Positions 29,732-38,940 are shown, counted from the stretch's first letter. The stretch: 64,000 bases of DNA from an uncultured candidatus Porisulfidus sp. (GCA_958431155.1 OY288106.1:1261888-1325887); one strand, 5' to 3'. Made by a program: numbers and translations. The notes: generated by a model not told the origin, from the letters alone.

Positions 29732-30724
29732 ATGGAAATCTCGATTCTGGGACAGGGCGCATGGGGTACAGCGCTTGCCCTTCATGTTTCCCGGGCGCAT
29801 GCGGTACGCTGGTGGGGCCGCAACCCGGACCGGTGCCAGACGCTGGCGCACTCTCGCCGAAACGACGCCGGCTTGCCGGGTTTCTCCATCCCGGATTCGA
29901 TCCGGATTACGGAGGACATTCAGGCCTGTGTTGACGGTTGCGACTGGGTGGTCATGGCCGTGCCGGTCGCGGCGATGGGCGAAGTCGCTGCGCTGCTGAA
30001 AGCGACACCCCACTGCGGGTTAATCTGGACGTGCAAGGGAATGGACCCGGACAGCGGCCGCCTACCCAGTGAAATTCTGGACGATGTGTTGGGTCCGAGC
30101 GCACAGCGCGCCGTACTTTCGGGACCCTCTTTCGCGGACGACCTTGCGGAGGGCTTGCCTGCGGCCGTGGTGGTGGCAGCCGATGACGCCGGGGTCGCCG
30201 AGGCGGCGGCAACGGTCTTTCATCATGGCGCATTTCGCATCTATGTAGGGACAGATCCGGTCGGCGTTCAACTCGGCGGCGCGGTGAAAAACGTTCTGGC
30301 AATCGCCGTCGGCATTGCACATGGGCTTCGGCTCGGCGACAGTGCCCGCGCCGCATTGATCACGCGCGGCGTCAACGAACTAATGAGGCTGGGGAAAGCG
30401 CTGGGAGCAAACCCGGCAACCCTGTTCGGCCTATCCGGTTTGGGAGATCTTGTGCTGACCTGTTCCAGCGCCCATTCGCGCAATTTCCGCCTGGGGCAAT
30501 TGATCGGCGAGGGCCAATCCGCCAAGCAGGCCGGTACTGCGATCGGACAGGTCACCGAAGGACGCCACACTGCACTTGCATTGTCCCGTCTAAGCCAAGA
30601 CCATGGACTGGAACTGCCCATCTGCGAGCAAGTGCAACAAGTGCTGACGGGGGCTATCCGCCCGATCCAGGCAGTCGAAGCGTTGCTGACGCGTCCGTCC
30701 ACGTCCGAGGTGTTGCATGCCTGA
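29732..30724 (+). CDS. gpsA: glycerol-3-phosphate dehydrogenase [NAD(P)+]
   Basis: Reduces dihydroxyacetone phosphate to sn-glycerol-3-phosphate for phospholipid synthesis. The 330-residue protein has the N-terminal dinucleotide fold GQGAWGTALAL, the catalytic lysine in LGGAVKNVLAIAVG, and LFGLSGLGDLVLTC. Position after secB is conserved among gammaproteobacteria. The stop overlaps the start of pyrD by 8 bp. Confidence 0.95.
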   Translation: MEISILGQGAWGTALALHVSRAHAVRWWGRNPDRCQTLAHSRRNDAGLPGFSIPDSIRITEDIQACVDGCDWVVMAVPVAAMGEVAALLKATPHCGLIWTCKGMDPDSGRLPSEILDDVLGPSAQRAVLSGPSFADDLAEGLPAAVVVAADDAGVAEAAATVFHHGAFRIYVGTDPVGVQLGGAVKNVLAIAVGIAHGLRLGDSARAALITRGVNELMRLGKALGANPATLFGLSGLGDLVLTCSSAHSRNFRLGQLIGEGQSAKQAGTAIGQVTEGRHTALALSRLSQDHGLELPICEQVQQVLTGAIRPIQAVEALLTRPSTSEVLHA

Positions 30725-31670
30725 GACAAATCCCCTCTCGATCGATTTTTGCGGCCTGTCCCTGCAAACCCCGTTGATCCTGCTTTCAGGCTGCGTCGGT
30801 TTCGGAGACGAATACACTCGAGTCGAGGGATTCTCGCACGACGAAGTGGGCGCGGTTTGCCTCAAGGGGACCACTCTCGAACCCCGCCTCGGCAATCCAC
30901 CGCACCGGCTGGCCGAGACTCCGGACGGCCTGCTGAATTCAATCGGCCTGCAAAACCCCGGAGTGGATGCGGTTATCCGTGACGTACTGCCAAGCCTGGA
31001 TTTTTCAGCCACCCGTTTCTTCGCCAATGTGTCCGGGGCAACCGTCGAGGAATACACCGAGGTGACACGACGCTTCGACGATTCGCCGATCGACGGCATC
31101 GAAGTCAATATTTCCTGTCCCAACGTCAAAGCGGGTGGAATGGAGTTCGGCAACGATCCAAAAATGTCGGCGGCTGTGGTCTCCGCCTGCCGAAAAGTCA
31201 CGTCCAAGCCGCTCATCATCAAGATGTCGCCCAACCAGACCGACATCCGAACCAACGCGCGCGCCTGTCTGGAAGCAGGCGCGGATGCGTTCGCAGTCAT
31301 CAATACGGTCTCCGGCATGGCCATCGACGCCGACTCCCGCTCTACGGTACTAGGCGCAAAACAAGGCGGCCTGTCCGGCCCCGCCATTAAGCCCATTGCC
31401 CTCCTGAAAGTCCATGAGGTCTACCAGGAAACCGCTGCGCATGGCACTCCGATTATTGGCCAGGGCGGGGTGCTTTCGGCGACGGACGCGTTGGAGTTTT
31501 TGATCGCGGGCGCTTCCACGGTCGGGGTCGGCACCGGGCTGTTCCACGACCCGCTGGCGTGCCGCGCAATCAACCAGGGTATCCGCGACTACCTGCTCCG
31601 CCACGACCTCGATTCGGTCGCAGAACTGACCGGCACCCTGGATTCTCGCGGCGCTCAGTCTTCCGAGTAG
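30717..31670 (+). CDS. pyrD: dihydroorotate dehydrogenase, class 1 (PyrDB-type)
   Basis: Oxidises dihydroorotate to orotate in pyrimidine synthesis. The 317-residue protein is a cytosolic class 1 enzyme rather than the membrane class 2 form: no N-terminal membrane extension, and the catalytic base is a cysteine, Cys134, in NISCPNVKAGG. Other landmarks are NSIGLQNPG and INTVSGMAIDAD. Class 1B enzymes normally need the iron-sulfur subunit PyrK, which is not in the window. It overlaps gpsA by 8 bp at the start and the converging parB by 16 bp at the end. Confidence 0.9.
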   Translation: MPETNPLSIDFCGLSLQTPLILLSGCVGFGDEYTRVEGFSHDEVGAVCLKGTTLEPRLGNPPHRLAETPDGLLNSIGLQNPGVDAVIRDVLPSLDFSATRFFANVSGATVEEYTEVTRRFDDSPIDGIEVNISCPNVKAGGMEFGNDPKMSAAVVSACRKVTSKPLIIKMSPNQTDIRTNARACLEAGADAFAVINTVSGMAIDADSRSTVLGAKQGGLSGPAIKPIALLKVHEVYQETAAHGTPIIGQGGVLSATDALEFLIAGASTVGVGTGLFHDPLACRAINQGIRDYLLRHDLDSVAELTGTLDSRGAQSSE

Positions 31671-32506
31671 CCGAGCCGCTCTAACAAACCTTGCAAAGAG
31701 TCTTCGCTGCTGTAATGCAGCACCAGGCTCCCTCCCTTTCTACCAGAGCGAAGGCTAACCGGACAGCCCAGATGATCGGACAGCCGCTGCTGTAGGCGCG
31801 TCAGGTCCGGGTCCGGCTCCGGAGTGCTGGAAGGCTTGGCCTTCGTCGCCCGGCGTTCCGTTGCCCGGACTGACAGATCCTCGTCCAGAATGGCCTGTGC
31901 CAATTTCTTCTGGCGGTTGACCGGCAAGGGCACCAGGACCCGCGCGTGCCCCATGCTGATCTTGTCATCTCGAACCAATTGTTGAACTTCCGGGCAAAGT
32001 TCCAGCAAGCGAATCAGATTGGTGACCGTGGCACGCGCCCGACCAACCCGTTCGGCGATCTGCGCGTGGGTCTGATGCAGGCGGTCGGCCAACCCGCGCA
32101 ATGCCCGGGCTTCGTCGATAGGATTGAGGTCTTCCCGCTGGATGTTCTCGATCAGGGTTACCGTCGCGGCTTCATCATCGGACAAGTCGCGGACAATCGC
32201 AGGCAGGGATTCGAATCCGGCGGCGCGAGCCGCGCGTACTCGCCGCTCCCCCGCCACCAGTTCATACTGCCCCCCGATTCGACGCACCAAGATCGGCTGG
32301 ATTGCACCCCGCTCCTTCAACGAGGCGGCCAGGGTTTCGATCGCCTGATCGTCAAACTGAGTTCGCGGTTGATACGGGCTCGAGCGCAGTTTATCCAGCG
32401 GAATATCCTGAAGTCCGGAATCGTCGGACTCGGCAACCGGCTTGGGCCGGGCGCTCAAAAGGGCGTCGACTCCTGCACCCAGCCGGCGTTTTTGGGTGGG
32501 ACTCAT
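31655..32506 (-). CDS. parB: chromosome partition protein ParB
   Basis: Binds parS sites near the origin and spreads as a CTP-dependent clamp. The 283-residue protein has the N-terminal motif KRRLGAGVDALL, the CTPase region with YQPRTQFDD and GERRVRAARAAG, the ENIQREDLNPIDEA segment, and a helix-turn-helix around TLAERVGRA-like HAQIAERVGRARATVTNL. The start overlaps parA by 4 bp. No consensus parS site was found by eye. Confidence 0.95.
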   Translation of the reverse strand: MSPTQKRRLGAGVDALLSARPKPVAESDDSGLQDIPLDKLRSSPYQPRTQFDDQAIETLAASLKERGAIQPILVRRIGGQYELVAGERRVRAARAAGFESLPAIVRDLSDDEAATVTLIENIQREDLNPIDEARALRGLADRLHQTHAQIAERVGRARATVTNLIRLLELCPEVQQLVRDDKISMGHARVLVPLPVNRQKKLAQAILDEDLSVRATERRATKAKPSSTPEPDPDLTRLQQRLSDHLGCPVSLRSGRKGGSLVLHYSSEDSLQGLLERLGYSED

Positions 32507-33282
32507 GTGGCAGCACCAAGTTCGGAACTCTCGCGACGCAGGATTTCGCCCGCCAGCATCAGGTACGCGACAGCCCCCCGGCTTGATGGGTCGTAGGACG
32601 AGACCGGGCGACCGTGGCTGGGTGCTTCTGCTAGCGTGACGTTGCGCGGGATCATGGTGCGATAGACCTGTTCGCCAAAATGCTCCAAAAGCGCCTCAGA
32701 AACTTCGTGCGATAGTTTGTTGCGCGAGTCGTACATGGTACGCAGGATTCCCGCAATGGCAAGTTTTCGATTGGCCTGCTGGGAAATCCGGGCAAGAGTG
32801 TCGAGCAGGGCACTCAATCCTTCCAGTGCGTAGAACTCGCACTGCGTCGGCACGATTACCCGGTCGGCGGCCACCAACGCATTGATCGTGAGGATGTTAA
32901 GCGACGGAGGACAGTCGATGAGGATGTAATCATCCGTGCTGCCCGCCAGCGCCTCCCTCAATCGGTATTCACGATTGTCTTCCATGACGAGGCGCACTTC
33001 GGCTTCGGTCAGGTCGGGGTCTGCCGGCAACACGTCAAATCCACTATCGGGGGCAGGCACACGCACCTCGGAGACGGGAGTGCCGCCCAGCAGCACATCC
33101 GTGCAACTTTGCGCCAAATCGTTCTTGTTCAGGCCGCAACCGGTGGTGGCATTGCCCTGCGGATCCACGTCGACCAGCAAAACTTTCTTTCCGGCAGCAG
33201 TCAGTGAAGCGGCCAGATTAATGGCGGTCGTGGTTTTGCCGACTCCACCTTTCTGGTTGCAGATGGCGAGTACTTGGGTCAT
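32503..33282 (-). CDS. parA: chromosome partition ATPase ParA (Soj)
   Basis: Dimerises on DNA with ATP and pulls ParB-parS complexes apart. The 259-residue protein has the deviant Walker A CNQKGGVGKTTTAINL, the Walker A' VDVDPQGNATTG and Walker B IDCPPSLNILT. It overlaps rsmG (upstream) and parB (downstream) by 4 bp each. Confidence 0.96.
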   Translation of the reverse strand: MTQVLAICNQKGGVGKTTTAINLAASLTAAGKKVLLVDVDPQGNATTGCGLNKNDLAQSCTDVLLGGTPVSEVRVPAPDSGFDVLPADPDLTEAEVRLVMEDNREYRLREALAGSTDDYILIDCPPSLNILTINALVAADRVIVPTQCEFYALEGLSALLDTLARISQQANRKLAIAGILRTMYDSRNKLSHEVSEALLEHFGEQVYRTMIPRNVTLAEAPSHGRPVSSYDPSSRGAVAYLMLAGEILRRESSELGAAT

Positions 33283-34028
33283 GGCACTCCCCTGTCCGCG
33301 TCAGGGGCACGAAGCACTATTACCGTCCGGACCGGAGAACGGTTGGCCGGCCTTTTCAGGCTCTTGACCGCGGCATCCCACCCACGCGGAAGTTCGCGCA
33401 ATTCCTGCTCGACCTCCGAACCTTTTGGCAGCAAATAAACTCCCCCTGCAGCAACCAGATGCGCGCTGGATCGGACAAGTTCCGCCAGCGAACTCACGGC
33501 TCGGGCCATGATGCATTCGAACGGACCTCCCCGGTAGTGTTTCGCTTCGTCCGTGACAACTTCGATATTGGATAGGTTCAGTTCCATTTTCGCCTGCCGG
33601 ACAAAGCGAGTCTTCTTGCGGTTGCGATCAAGCAGCGTGAATCGGCGGTCCGGGTGAGCCACGGCCAACGGCAGACCCGGCAACCCGGCACCGGTACCGA
33701 GGTCCAGAATCCGGCGCGCCCCGGGGGGGAGAAAGCTCGACAGTAAGAGAGAATCCAGGATATGCCGCGGTACGATTTCCGGCAGGGTTCGGGGCCCCAC
33801 CAGATTGTAGGCCTGGTTCCACTGCGCGACAAGTCTGCAGTAGGCCGACAAGACCTTGATCTGGGCAGCAGAAATGTCCGGGTCGGGGATCTCCCGAATC
33901 CCCGTTTTCAGCTGGCGCTCCAGTACGCTTTCCACCGGCAAGCCGGGCGCAGCGGAAGCTCTGCGGGGACGGCGCACTGGGAGATGGGATTCCCGGGCGT
34001 GGAAGGGAAGAGCCCGGCGTCCCCTCAT
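33279..34028 (-). CDS. rsmG: 16S rRNA (guanine527-N7)-methyltransferase RsmG
   Basis: Methylates G527 of 16S rRNA. The protein has the SAM-binding motif LDLGTGAGLPGLPLA, the upstream NLVGPRTLPEIVPRHILDSL segment and ARAVSSLAEL. From the ATG at 34028, directly after the mnmG stop (TGACATG), it is 249 residues, about 30 longer than usual with an Arg/Pro-rich extension; a GTG at 33935 (VESVLERQLKTG) would give the normal length. Coupling to mnmG favours the upstream start, homology the internal one. Confidence 0.92.
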   Translation of the reverse strand: MRGRRALPFHARESHLPVRRPRRASAAPGLPVESVLERQLKTGIREIPDPDISAAQIKVLSAYCRLVAQWNQAYNLVGPRTLPEIVPRHILDSLLLSSFLPPGARRILDLGTGAGLPGLPLAVAHPDRRFTLLDRNRKKTRFVRQAKMELNLSNIEVVTDEAKHYRGGPFECIMARAVSSLAELVRSSAHLVAAGGVYLLPKGSEVEQELRELPRGWDAAVKSLKRPANRSPVRTVIVLRAPDADRGVP

Positions 34029-34029
34029 G

Positions 34030-35862
34030 TCAGACGCCCTGTTGCCGGATGCCGTCAGCCTTCAAATGAACCTTCAGGATCGCGACGGCGGCAGGCGTCA
34101 CTCCGGGAATGCGGGCGGCCTGCCCCAGTGTTGCAGGCCGACAATGGCTCAGTTTTTCTCGCGCTTCATGAGACAGGGCGGTGATCGACCGGTAATTGAT
34201 TCCCTCCGGCAAGCGGCGGGTTTCATCTTGTTTCAGACGTTCGATTTCGTGCTGGTGGCGACGGATGTAGCCTTCGTAGCGAAGTTCGATTTCCGCTTGA
34301 CGGCCAATATCGGGACTGGCCGATTCGTACGCCGGAGACATCGAGACGGCCTTCGCGTAATCTGTTTCGGGACGGCGCAGAATATCGGCCAGACTGTCTT
34401 CGCCCAGCCGAGTGGTTTGCAATCGTTCCAGTTCCTGCTCCAACGCGTCGCGTCGTTCGCAAAAGAGTTCCCAACGTGCGTCACAGACCAAGCCCAGTTC
34501 ACGCCCGGCTTCAGTCAAACGCAAGTCGGCGTTGTCTTCCCGCAAGGTCAGCCGGTATTCGGCGCGACTGGTGAACATGCGGTAGGGTTCATCCACACCC
34601 CGGGTGATCAGGTCGTCGACCAGAACGCCGATATAGGCTTGATCGCGGCGCGGCCACCAGGCTTCTCGATCTTGGCTTTGAGCCGCGGCGTTGTAACCTG
34701 CGAGCAGTCCTTGTGCTGCTGCCTCCTCGTAACCGGTCGTGCCATTGATCTGTCCCGCCAAATACAGGCCAGGCAAGGCCTGGCATTGCAGTGTCGGGCG
34801 CAATTGCCGCGGATCGAAGAAATCATATTCGATGGCGTAGCCGTAGCGCGTCAACTGCGCTTCCTCAAAACCTGGAATAGTCCGGACAAACTGTTCCTGC
34901 ACCTCAGCCGGCAGGCTGGTGGAAATTCCGTTGGGATAGATCACGTGGGTGTCCAGTCCTTCAGGTTCGATGAACACCTGATGCGACGGGCGTTCGGCGA
35001 AACGGACCACTTTGTCTTCGACCGAGGGGCAATAACGCGGTCCGCGACTGTCGATGGCCCCGGTGTGCATCGGCGACTGGTGCAAATGCGCGCGAATCAA
35101 ATCATGAGTGGCTTCCGTCGTACGCGTCAGGTGGCAATTCACCTGCCGCGGATGCACGTCTGGCGGACTGAGCCGGGACAGCGGCGGCGGCGGCATATCT
35201 CCAGGCTGGACGGAGGTCTTCGACCAATCGATGCTCCGCCCATCCAAGCGGGGAGGAGTTCCGGTCTTGAGGCGCCCGACGTCCGGCAGCAGTTCACGCA
35301 ACCGATGCGCAAGGAGCAGGGACGGGGGATCTCCCGCTCGACCGCCTTGAGTCTGTTCTGCCCCGATGTGAATGGCGCCGTCCAGAAATGTGCCGGTGGC
35401 CAACACAACCGCAGGCGCTTCGATGCGGTCGCCTTCCTCGGTAAGGATGCCGCGCACCTTGCCGTCCTGCACGATCAAGTCGCCGACGGCAACGGACTGG
35501 ACCTCCAGGTTTCGGGCCTCGGTGACGGAATTCTGGATGGCTTCGCGGTAGAGTTTGCGGTCGGTCTGGGCACGGGTGGCGTGCACCGCCGGTCCCTTTC
35601 TCCTGTTGAGCACCCGGACATGGATCCCGGCACGGTCCGCAGCCTGCGCCATGACCCCGCCGAGCGCGTCGATTTCGCGCACTAGATGGCTTTTGCCGAT
35701 GCCGCCGATCGCCGGGTTGCAGCTCATCTGGCCGATCGCATCGAAACGGTGGGTCAGGAGCAGGGTGCGCGCGCTGGTGCGCGCGGCCGAAAGCGCTGCC
35801 TCCACGCCGGCGTGGCCGCCGCCGATGACCAGAACATCCCAAGCACGAATTACGCCCGTCAT
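34030..35862 (-). CDS. mnmG: tRNA uridine-34 carboxymethylaminomethyl synthase MnmG
   Basis: With MnmE, modifies the wobble uridine of several tRNAs. The 610-residue FAD protein begins [16 protein letters not shown], followed by [24 protein letters not shown] and [13 protein letters not shown], all diagnostic. It heads the leftward mnmG-rsmG-parA-parB set. Unlike the usual arrangement it is not downstream of mnmE but divergent from the rpmH-mnmE block, with the Fic island between. Confidence 0.97.
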   Translation of the reverse strand: MTGVIRAWDVLVIGGGHAGVEAALSAARTSARTLLLTHRFDAIGQMSCNPAIGGIGKSHLVREIDALGGVMAQAADRAGIHVRVLNRRKGPAVHATRAQTDRKLYREAIQNSVTEARNLEVQSVAVGDLIVQDGKVRGILTEEGDRIEAPAVVLATGTFLDGAIHIGAEQTQGGRAGDPPSLLLAHRLRELLPDVGRLKTGTPPRLDGRSIDWSKTSVQPGDMPPPPLSRLSPPDVHPRQVNCHLTRTTEATHDLIRAHLHQSPMHTGAIDSRGPRYCPSVEDKVVRFAERPSHQVFIEPEGLDTHVIYPNGISTSLPAEVQEQFVRTIPGFEEAQLTRYGYAIEYDFFDPRQLRPTLQCQALPGLYLAGQINGTTGYEEAAAQGLLAGYNAAAQSQDREAWWPRRDQAYIGVLVDDLITRGVDEPYRMFTSRAEYRLTLREDNADLRLTEAGRELGLVCDARWELFCERRDALEQELERLQTTRLGEDSLADILRRPETDYAKAVSMSPAYESASPDIGRQAEIELRYEGYIRRHQHEIERLKQDETRRLPEGINYRSITALSHEAREKLSHCRPATLGQAARIPGVTPAAVAILKVHLKADGIRQQGV

Positions 35863-35970
35863 TGCGCCGCTTAATATACTGCCAATCCCAAAGGTAAAAA
35901 GTACGGTTTTTTGTTTCTGCGAAAAGTAAATAACAGAAAGATTAAAATTCCGGGATATTTTCCGGGAAAA

Positions 35971-36047
35971 TTGACAGGCAAGTGTCAGTGACTGTCAATA
36001 ACAAACTTCCTGACAGATATTGACAGATAAGTGTCAGCAACTGTCAA
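35971..36047. promoter_or_regulatory. pair of 28-bp palindromic operator-like repeats upstream of fic
   Basis: Two copies, 35971-35998 and 36020-36047, have the form TTGACAG-nn-AAGTGTCAG-nn-ACTGTCAA; they differ only in the two 2-bp gaps (GC/AT and TG/CA). Each copy is a palindrome of TGACAG/CTGTCA arms and begins with a perfect -35 hexamer TTGACA. A further CTGACAG lies between them. The spacer between mnmG and fic (35863-36068) is AT-rich and otherwise empty. This looks like a binding site for a regulator acting on fic, mnmG or both (inference). Confidence 0.65.
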
Positions 36048-36068
36048 ATTTTTAAATATTGATAGATA

Positions 36069-37463
36069 ATGTATGATGGCCAATCAACAGAAATTACATC
36101 TCTCAACCCTATGAAAAGGCCTGAAAAAGCCCCCTCGATGGAAGACATTGCGAATAGCATCCAGTCTGAAGATTCGAATAGGCTGCTTTCGCTATGGAAC
36201 ATCGCGGTCCTTCCTACAGTCGACGGAAAGTACTTGCACTGGTCCGAACTGAAATATAGAACACCGCCCGAAGGGCTGGACCACAAACTTTGGTGGCTGA
36301 AGATAAAACTGGCACGTGCTCACTCAAAGAGGGAAGTACCTTTAAAAGATGCGGGCGGAGCACATTTCAGCTTTTGCATACCCGATTCGATATTGGAAAC
36401 ACTGCATAAAATTGACAGCCAGGCAACGGGCCGACTCACCATACCGGATCAGGTGACCAACCCGGAAAAGAGGGATCGTTATATCGTGAACTCCCTTATT
36501 GAAGAAGCCATTAATTCAAGCCAGTTGGAAGGGGCCTCAACCTCAAGGAAAATTGCGTCAAATATGCTGAGATCTGGGCGCAGGCCCAAAAACCAAGATG
36601 AACGAATGATTCTCAACAACTATATCGCCATGAATTTTGTCAGGGAGGCGAAAGACAAGAAGTTGACACCAGAACTGGTCCTAGAGTTGCATGGGGTTGT
36701 CACTGAGCAGACGCTGGAAAACACCGACGCAGAAGGAAAACTGCAAACGAGCGATGATGAAAGAGTGGGCGTCTACGATGTCAAAAGCGGGAAACGATTA
36801 CATACGCCCCCTCCTGCGAGCCAATTACAGAATAGGCTGGAGGAACTATGTGAATTCGCGAACGAAGAGCATGTAGATTCAAATTTTCTACATCCTATCT
36901 TCAAAGCCATCATCCTGCATTTCTGGATTGGTTTTGAGCACCCGTTCGAGGACGGAAATGGCAGATTAGCCCGCGCATTGTTTTATTGGTGGGTACTTAA
37001 ACAAAACTATTGGCTATTCGAGTTTATATCTATTTCGAGGAATATTAAGAAAGCTCCTGCACAGTACGGATATGCCTATCTGTACTCAGAAACCGATGAG
37101 AATGACTTAACGTACTTTATCGTCCATCAACTGAAAGTTATCAGTTCATCTATAACGGATTTAGGAGAATATTTGAACAAAAAAGTTGAGCAGGTGCGTG
37201 CTTTGGAGAGACAACTAAAAAGCGCCGGTCAATTCAATCATAGACAGCTGGCGCTACTCAGCCACGCGATTCGAGGAAATAACGATGGATATACCTTCAG
37301 GTCCCACCAAACAAGCCACAACATAGCCCGTGGAACAGCGCGTGCAGATTTGCTCTCTCTAGAAGAGCGCGGGCTGCTCTTCAAGGGAGGCAGAGAGGGC
37401 AGAGCAATTGTATTTTATCCGGCAGAAGACATAGACAAAAGAATCGACGATTTGTCGGGCTGA
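36069..37463 (+). CDS. Fic family AMP-transferase-type protein
   Basis: Fic enzymes transfer AMP (or another phosphate-containing group) from a nucleotide to target proteins. The 464-residue protein has the complete motif HPFEDGNGRLAR (291-302) with catalytic His291, and upstream the inhibitory helix SSQLEG (150-155, SxxxEG), so it is a class II, self-inhibited Fic. The C-terminal part (from about 390) looks like a winged helix (HAIRGNNDGYTFRSHQTS), which could bind DNA. GC content is clearly lower than in flanking genes, suggesting transfer. The target is unknown. An in-frame ATG at 36111 is an alternative start. Confidence 0.92.
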   Translation: MYDGQSTEITSLNPMKRPEKAPSMEDIANSIQSEDSNRLLSLWNIAVLPTVDGKYLHWSELKYRTPPEGLDHKLWWLKIKLARAHSKREVPLKDAGGAHFSFCIPDSILETLHKIDSQATGRLTIPDQVTNPEKRDRYIVNSLIEEAINSSQLEGASTSRKIASNMLRSGRRPKNQDERMILNNYIAMNFVREAKDKKLTPELVLELHGVVTEQTLENTDAEGKLQTSDDERVGVYDVKSGKRLHTPPPASQLQNRLEELCEFANEEHVDSNFLHPIFKAIILHFWIGFEHPFEDGNGRLARALFYWWVLKQNYWLFEFISISRNIKKAPAQYGYAYLYSETDENDLTYFIVHQLKVISSSITDLGEYLNKKVEQVRALERQLKSAGQFNHRQLALLSHAIRGNNDGYTFRSHQTSHNIARGTARADLLSLEERGLLFKGGREGRAIVFYPAEDIDKRIDDLSG

Positions 37464-37557
37464 AATCCCCGCGAAGAACCTCTGCGCGGCCGGAATTTGT
37501 AGAGATCCTTAGCATCTAGGAAAATCCTATAGCATCCAGCAAACCGCCCTAGAGAAA

Positions 37558-37609
37558 TGTCCGATATAATATAGTCTACAATATCAGTTTATCGGACATA
37601 TATCGGACA
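37558..37609 (+). promoter_or_regulatory. promoter with three TATCGGACA half-sites before the HTH gene
   Basis: TGTCCGATA at 37558-37566 is inverted relative to TATCGGACA at 37590-37598, which is repeated at 37601-37609. A perfect -10 hexamer TATAAT (37565-37570) overlaps the first half-site. The last site ends 6 bp before the ATG at 37616. The arrangement suggests repression by a dimeric regulator, plausibly the HTH protein encoded next (inference). Confidence 0.6.
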
Positions 37610-37615
37610 CTACAT

Positions 37616-38092
37616 ATGCGGCAGGAGCACCGTAAGTTATTATCTTATCTAAGAAAATTAGAACATCCTGCTCTGATATCTGAACTTCGTGAAGGATTCC
37701 AGGTCAATGACCGGACCTTACGCCGCTGGTTGCTCACATTGTGCGACGAAGGACAGGTCGAAGCCACCGGCACCAATAAGGGAAGGCGATACCGAATCGC
37801 AACACCTCAGGAGGCAGATCCGAGAATCGAGGACGAGACGCTCGATGCTCTGCAACAGGCTCTGCTGCGCGAAGCAATTCGCGATGCCGCGTACGGGCCG
37901 ACACTAACCCTCCTTCTCACGGAACGCATCCGGGCTCTTTTGCCAGCCGCAGCCCGCAGGGGCTTCGTCACTGGCACCCTGCAGCGCCTGCAAACCCTGA
38001 CTACCGAAGACGCGGAATCGCTCGGAATTTCCCCAATGGTGTTTAAATACTGGTTTCATCTGCAATTCTCCGCCGAAAATTTCGGCAATTGA
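37616..38092 (+). CDS. winged-helix DNA-binding protein (hypothetical)
   Basis: A 158-residue protein with an N-terminal helix-turn-helix resembling DeoR/HxlR-type winged helices (KLLSYLRKLEHPALISEL, then VNDRTLRRWLLTLCDEGQVEATG and a short wing GRRYRIA). The C-terminal half (RIEDETLDALQQALLREAIRD) is helical with no recognised domain. There is no Shine-Dalgarno and the promoter is close to the ATG. It follows fic by 152 bp and precedes the amidotransferase by 13 bp, so it could regulate either. The three-site promoter suggests autoregulation. Confidence 0.7.
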   Translation: MRQEHRKLLSYLRKLEHPALISELREGFQVNDRTLRRWLLTLCDEGQVEATGTNKGRRYRIATPQEADPRIEDETLDALQQALLREAIRDAAYGPTLTLLLTERIRALLPAAARRGFVTGTLQRLQTLTTEDAESLGISPMVFKYWFHLQFSAENFGN

Positions 38093-38105
38093 CCCGTTTA
38101 CCATC

Positions 38106-38825
38106 ATGACTCTGCGCTTTCTTTCCATTGAACACGTGCCGCAAGAGGGGGTTGGCACGATTTCTGCGTACATCCGGAGTCTCGGCGGCCAGCTGATCCG
38201 GCATCGGCAGTACCAACCACAACCCTTGTCCATTTCCCACGACGACTACGACGTGCTGGTGGCAATGGGAGGACCGATGGGCGTACATGACGGAGACCGG
38301 TATTCCTGGCTTAATCACGAATTACGCTTTATCCGGGATGCGATTGATCAAGGAAAATACGTTTTCGGCATCTGTTTAGGCGCCCAGATGATCGCCAAGG
38401 CCTTGAACGCAGAAGTCCGGAAGAATCCGTACACGGAAATCGGCTGGTTTCCGATTCTCTTTGAGGACGCATTCCTGGAAACCCGGCCCGGGCGGGGGCT
38501 TGACCAGCAGATGGAGGTCTTGCACTGGCACGGCGACACGTTTGCAATGCCTCCGGGGGCGATGCGCATCGCGGGCAGCGAGGCCTGTGCCAACCAAGGA
38601 TTTCTGTATAAGGGAAGAGTACTGGGACTTCAGTTCCACTTGGAGATGGGAAAAGAAGAGGTGGATGTGATGATCGAGCACTTCAAGGATGGGTTGGTGC
38701 CCGAAACATTCGTGCAGGATGGCGAAGAGATCAGGGCGCGAACCGCGGAATGTGCCACGCCGGCACGCCAGGTCATGTTCTCCATCCTGGATGGCTTGTT
38801 GAATCCCGGTCTAGGCCGAATCTGA
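38106..38825 (+). CDS. class I glutamine amidotransferase-like protein
   Basis: A 239-residue stand-alone glutaminase domain similar to GMP synthase-like (GuaA N-terminal type) proteins. It has the nucleophile Cys90 in GICLGAQ and the partner His178 and Glu180 in LQFHLEM, so the triad is complete. The acceptor enzyme is not known and no synthetase partner is adjacent; members of this group include gamma-glutamyl-amine hydrolases such as PuuD-like proteins, but assignment is not possible from sequence. It ends 60 bp before a strong hairpin terminator. Confidence 0.85.
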   Translation: MTLRFLSIEHVPQEGVGTISAYIRSLGGQLIRHRQYQPQPLSISHDDYDVLVAMGGPMGVHDGDRYSWLNHELRFIRDAIDQGKYVFGICLGAQMIAKALNAEVRKNPYTEIGWFPILFEDAFLETRPGRGLDQQMEVLHWHGDTFAMPPGAMRIAGSEACANQGFLYKGRVLGLQFHLEMGKEEVDVMIEHFKDGLVPETFVQDGEEIRARTAECATPARQVMFSILDGLLNPGLGRI

Positions 38826-38885
38826 TCTAAGTATAAGAAAAACAGAGCTTTATTCTCTAGATCCAAGCCCTTTTCGACCACAAAA

Positions 38886-38910
38886 AAACGCCCAGCGGAG
38901 CTGGGCGTTT
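38886..38910. terminator. bidirectional intrinsic terminator
   Basis: An 11-bp perfect stem (AAACGCCCAGC / GCTGGGCGTTT) with a 3-base loop GGA, flanked by an A run on the left and a T run inside the right arm. It serves the amidotransferase gene on the + strand and, on the other strand, the DUF1097 gene that ends at 38941. Confidence 0.9.
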
Positions 38911-38940
38911 AGTGAGGCTAAATTTTATAGTTTGTCTATA

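Noticed and set aside
35863-36068. AT-rich region next to mnmG considered as the replication origin
   Set aside because: Position fits, but no DnaA box (TTATCCACA or close variants) was found; the iterated motif is TGACAG, more like an operator.
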